64,000 nucleotides of DNA from Amycolatopsis lexingtonensis (lineage in GTDB: Bacteria > Actinomycetota > Actinomycetes > Mycobacteriales > Pseudonocardiaceae), in NCBI RefSeq assembly GCF_014873755.1, contig NZ_JADBEG010000001.1, positions 10,609,001 to 10,673,000 on the forward strand. Direction: 5' to 3'. The stretch's first letter is position 1; every line of letters starts with the position of its first letter. Under the pieces are notes generated by a model. It did not search any database and was not told the origin of the DNA. It saw only the letters and a list, made by a program, of their open reading frames with translations. Made by a program: the position numbers and the translations under genes. Below are positions 61,313 through 64,000 of the stretch, piece after piece.

Positions 61313-63193
61313 GCCGAGCTGCTTGTCCACGAAACACCACCGCCAGGTCTCACCCGGCTCGAAGCTGCGCATGACCGGATGGCGGGATTCGTGGAAGTGC
61401 TGGGTGGCGTGGCGGCGCGGCGAGGAGTCGCAGCAGGCGACGTTGCCGCACTTGAGGCACATCCGCAGGTGCACCCAGGTCGTGCCCTCTTCGAGGCAGG
61501 CGGCGCACGCGTCCGGCGAGCTGGGCTCGCGCTCGACCCACTCGTGCGCCAGGTGCTTGCACGAACCGGCGGTCGCGGCCGGCGTGCGCAGCTCGCGGCC
61601 TTCCACCTCGGGCTCTTCTTCGTCGCGGTCCAGCATGGACTCTTCGATGTCGAGCCGTTCCAGGACGCGCCGCAGGACGTCGTCGTCGGCGCTGCCGGCG
61701 TCACGGGCCTTGAGGAACTGCTCGCGTTCCACCTCGAGGAGCTGGATCCGCAGCCGGCGGTAGGCGTCGCTCGGCGTCTCGGCGAGCACGCTCTGCCGGC
61801 CCAGCTGCTCCCACGCGGAGTCGGAGCGGTTCTGCAGCCGATCGCGGAGGCGCTGGATGATCTCCGGCGGGTCGTCCGGCTGCCGGATCTCCTCGAGCTT
61901 CGCCAGCGCCGCGGTGGTCATGTCGTGCAGCACGGACGCTTCCTGCAGCGCGTCCTCCGCCGGGTCGGGCCGCGGCAGGCGCAGCCGCCGGATCAGCGGC
62001 GGCAGCGTCATGCCCTGCACGGCGAGCGTGCCGGCCACGACGACGAACGCGGCGAGCACCAGCACGGCCCGCTGCGGGGTGTCCGCCGGCAGCACGAAGG
62101 CCGCGGCGAGCGTGACGACCCCGCGCATGCCCGCCCAGGAGATCACCGCCGAGTAGCGCCACGGCCAGATCTTCGCCCGGTTCTTGCGCGGCAGGAACCG
62201 CCGTTCCAGCCGCTTCACGGTGCCGATCCCGACGAGCCACACCATCCGCGTGACGATCGTCGCGACGAGCACCGCCACGCAGATCCAGGTCAGCATGGCC
62301 AGCGACAGCCCGGATTCGCCCACTTCGGACAGGATTCGCCGCAGCTGCAGGCCGATCAGCAGGAAGACCATGTTCTCCAGCAGGAACGCGATGGTCTGCC
62401 AGTTCAGCCTGCTGGCCAGCCGGGCCGAGCCGGAGAGGATCTTCGGTGCCTTGTGGCCCAGGATGAGCCCGGCGACGACGACGGCGAGCACGCCGGAGCC
62501 GTGGATCGCCTCGGTCGGGATGTAGGCGATGAACGGCACCGCGAACGACAGCGCGGTGTCGAGCACCGGCTCGTTCAGCCGGGCGCGGATGAACGCGGCC
62601 ACGAACCCGACGACCAGCCCGACCACGATCCCGCCGATGGCCGCGCGCAGGAAGTCGGCGCCGACCTGCCAGAAGCTGACCGAGCCCGCCAGCGCGGCGA
62701 TGGCCGTGCGCAGGGCGACCAGCGCGGCCGCGTCGTTGAAGAGGCTCTCGCCCTCGAGCAGCCGGATCAGCTTGCGGGGCATGCCGACCCGGCGGGCGAC
62801 GACGCTGGCCGCGACCGCGTCCGGCGGGGCCACGATCGCCCCCAGCGCGATGCCGCCGGCCAGCGGGAGGCCGGGGATCACGGCCCAGGCGACGAGCCCG
62901 ACGCCGAGCGCGGTGAACACGACCAGCCCGACCGACATCAGCCCGATCGCCCCGCGGTTCTTCCGGAAGTCCACCAGCGACGTCTGGATGGCCGCCGAGT
63001 ACAGCAGCGGGGGCAGCAGGCCGAGCAGCACGACCTCGGGGTCGAGGTGGTATTCCGGGACGCCGGGGACGTAGGACGCGGCGACGCCGACGACGATCAG
63101 GCACAGCGGGGCGGACCAGTCGAGCCGCCGCGCCACCGCGCTGACGACGAGGACCGTCACGACCAGCGCCACTATCTCTGCCGCGATGTGCAC
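61310..63193 (-). CDS. Na+/H+ antiporter (CPA1) with C-terminal UBP-type zinc finger
   Basis: The protein has 627 residues. Twelve or so membrane segments fill 1-410, with the CPA1 motifs ALGAIVAPPDAVAAS and GESLFNDAAALV carrying the ion-binding Asp residues. A cytoplasmic helical region follows, and the last 75 residues are a UBP zinc finger: CKHL, CAACLE, CLKCGNVACCDSS, then RHATQHFHESRHPVMRSFE and WCFVD. The fusion recurs in actinobacteria; the finger's ligand there is unknown. GTG 63193 has a 15-bp palindrome one base upstream. Confidence 0.92.
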   Translation of the reverse strand: MHIAAEIVALVVTVLVVSAVARRLDWSAPLCLIVVGVAASYVPGVPEYHLDPEVVLLGLLPPLLYSAAIQTSLVDFRKNRGAIGLMSVGLVVFTALGVGLVAWAVIPGLPLAGGIALGAIVAPPDAVAASVVARRVGMPRKLIRLLEGESLFNDAAALVALRTAIAALAGSVSFWQVGADFLRAAIGGIVVGLVVGFVAAFIRARLNEPVLDTALSFAVPFIAYIPTEAIHGSGVLAVVVAGLILGHKAPKILSGSARLASRLNWQTIAFLLENMVFLLIGLQLRRILSEVGESGLSLAMLTWICVAVLVATIVTRMVWLVGIGTVKRLERRFLPRKNRAKIWPWRYSAVISWAGMRGVVTLAAAFVLPADTPQRAVLVLAAFVVVAGTLAVQGMTLPPLIRRLRLPRPDPAEDALQEASVLHDMTTAALAKLEEIRQPDDPPEIIQRLRDRLQNRSDSAWEQLGRQSVLAETPSDAYRRLRIQLLEVEREQFLKARDAGSADDDVLRRVLERLDIEESMLDRDEEEPEVEGRELRTPAATAGSCKHLAHEWVEREPSSPDACAACLEEGTTWVHLRMCLKCGNVACCDSSPRRHATQHFHESRHPVMRSFEPGETWRWCFVDKQLG

Positions 63194-63194
63194 G

Positions 63195-63209
63195 GGGTAA
63201 TCATTACCC
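63195..63209. promoter_or_regulatory. Palindrome GGGTAATCATTACCC at the antiporter start
   Basis: Seven-base-pair arms around a central C, beginning 2 nt upstream of the antiporter GTG. A protein bound here would cover the promoter and start codon. Confidence 0.65.
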
Positions 63210-63226
63210 GCCCGCCGCGGCGGGCG

Positions 63227-63634
63227 TCACCTGGCCGGGTCGGTGAGCACTTCGGCGACCAGCTCGGTGTCCATGTACTCGGTGATCTCGCGGATCCGGT
63301 CGTCTTCGAGCCGGAAGACGAAGCAGTACCGGTTGTCGTACCGCGCGCCGGTCTTCGTGGCGACGCTGCCCTGCGCCTCGACCACGACGACGTCGTCTTC
63401 GGCGACGAAGCGGCTCGCGGTGCTGGTGTAGGTGCCGTCGAACTGCTCGCCGAGCGGACCCAGCAGGTCGCGGCGGACCGAGTCCTTGCCGACGAAGCTG
63501 CCGGACCAGCTGTTGTGCCCGCTGACGGTCCACGTGACGTCGTCGGCCATGGCGGCGATCAGCGGGCGGATGTCGCCGGTGGCCCAGGCGTCGAAGGCGG
63601 TTCTCAGCAACTGCTTGTTTTCGGCTGCGCTCAT
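63227..63634 (-). CDS. SnoaL/NTF2-like protein
   Basis: The 135-residue cone-shaped alpha+beta barrel protein is recognised from KQLLRTAFDAWATGDIRPLI at the start, MADDVTWTVSG, and ..RFVAEDDVVVVEAQGSVATK... Family members are isomerases, cyclases or binding proteins with varied substrates. ATG 63634 is the likely start. No catalytic assignment is possible. Confidence 0.82.
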   Translation of the reverse strand: MSAAENKQLLRTAFDAWATGDIRPLIAAMADDVTWTVSGHNSWSGSFVGKDSVRRDLLGPLGEQFDGTYTSTASRFVAEDDVVVVEAQGSVATKTGARYDNRYCFVFRLEDDRIREITEYMDTELVAEVLTDPAR

Positions 63635-63677
63635 GACCCGTAGTCAACACGCTGGAGCGCGCTTCGGGGCGAGTTCG

Positions 63678-63683
63678 TAGGCT
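63678..63683 (+). promoter_or_regulatory. -10 box (TAGGCT) 7 nt before the carboxylesterase GTG
   Basis: TAGGCT, 7 nt, then GTG 63691: the same leaderless arrangement as polA, coaE and uvrB. Confidence 0.5.
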
Positions 63684-63690
63684 GGGCCGC

Positions 63691-64000
63691 GTGACGAAGG
63701 TGGAGATCGCGGCCGGGACACTGCGCGGGACCGGGCACGACGGGGTCCGGACGTTCCTCGGCGTCCCCTACGCCGAGCCGCCGGTGGGGGAGCTGCGCTT
63801 CCGCGCGCCCCGGCCGGTGCCGCACTGGTCCGGGGAACGCGACGCGACGAGGTGGGCCGCGCGGGCGCCGCAGCCGGAGCTGACCGGCCGCGGCTTCACC
63901 GGCGACGAGGACTGCCTCTACCTGAACGTCTACGCGCCCGAGGCACCCGGCTCGTACCCGGTGCTGGTGTGGATCCACGGTGGCGGCGGTGTGATGGGCG
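63691..64000 (+). CDS. Type B carboxylesterase, 3'-truncated by window
   Basis: The first 103 residues are in the window. They show the carboxylesterase-B start: [45 protein letters not shown] and the oxyanion-hole HGGGG. The catalytic triad lies beyond the window end. GTG 63691 is supported by the leaderless promoter. Substrate unknown. Confidence 0.88.
   Translation, partial: MTKVEIAAGTLRGTGHDGVRTFLGVPYAEPPVGELRFRAPRPVPHWSGERDATRWAARAPQPELTGRGFTGDEDCLYLNVYAPEAPGSYPVLVWIHGGGGVMG

Overview
This is high-G+C actinomycete DNA, most likely from the Pseudonocardiaceae and probably an Amycolatopsis-like organism. The order pdtaR, polA, rpsA, coaE, uvrB is a familiar actinobacterial backbone. Codon use is strongly GC3-biased, GTG starts are frequent, many genes begin a fixed 7 nt after a TAnnnT box (leaderless transcripts), and long perfect palindromes sit between genes. 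The genus is an inference; the phylum is well supported.

Layout. 1-3.05 kb is the integrase-proximal end of an integrated element: the C-terminal part of a primase/helicase-type replication protein, an array of 8-bp iterons, xis, and a tyrosine integrase facing the 3' end of a tRNA with anticodon CAA. 3.2-9.4 kb holds the ANTAR response regulator PdtaR and a complete branched-chain amino-acid ABC operon (livKHMGF). 9.5-24.7 kb has a hydrolase, a LysR regulator, a thioesterase, polA, an EF-hand protein with a hexanucleotide microsatellite, an apparently inactivated trypsin-like/STAND-like protein, a TetR-controlled YhgE/Pip membrane system, a methyltransferase plus two GNATs, and rpsA. 24.7-35 kb has a TetR/OsmC divergent pair, coaE, and a six-gene minus-strand run (ABC ATPase, ABC permease, two GT39-type glycosyltransferases, histidine kinase, response regulator). 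35-44 kb has a DUF5685 protein with a collagen-like stretch and a Cys-rich tail, uvrB, a VapBC-type toxin-antitoxin pair and small metabolic genes. 43.8-50.8 kb has an ABC permease paired with an unusual membrane-anchored hydrolase-ABC ATPase fusion, a TerC transporter behind a yybP-ykoY-like (Mn2+) riboswitch, and an S9 peptidase.

50.83-55.65 kb looks horizontally acquired. Its base composition is visibly lower in G+C, and it carries a four-gene minus-strand cluster: a class III cyclase-like domain fused to an unrecognised C-terminal region, a divergent thymidylate-synthase-like enzyme, a SAM methyltransferase and a P-loop NTPase. A multiply frameshifted IS481-type transposase and then a RES/Xre toxin-antitoxin pair follow. 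This cluster is the best candidate for an undescribed system; a nucleotide-sensing or nucleotide-modifying conflict module is the working idea, and a nucleoside-modification pathway is the main alternative.

57-64 kb has LacI and AraC regulators (the latter with an insertion in its DNA-binding domain), an MmpS-like protein, a FetB-like permease, a histidine phosphatase, a Na+/H+ antiporter with a UBP zinc finger, a SnoaL-like protein and the start of a carboxylesterase cut by the window end.

All assignments were made by reading the sequence; no database search was run.
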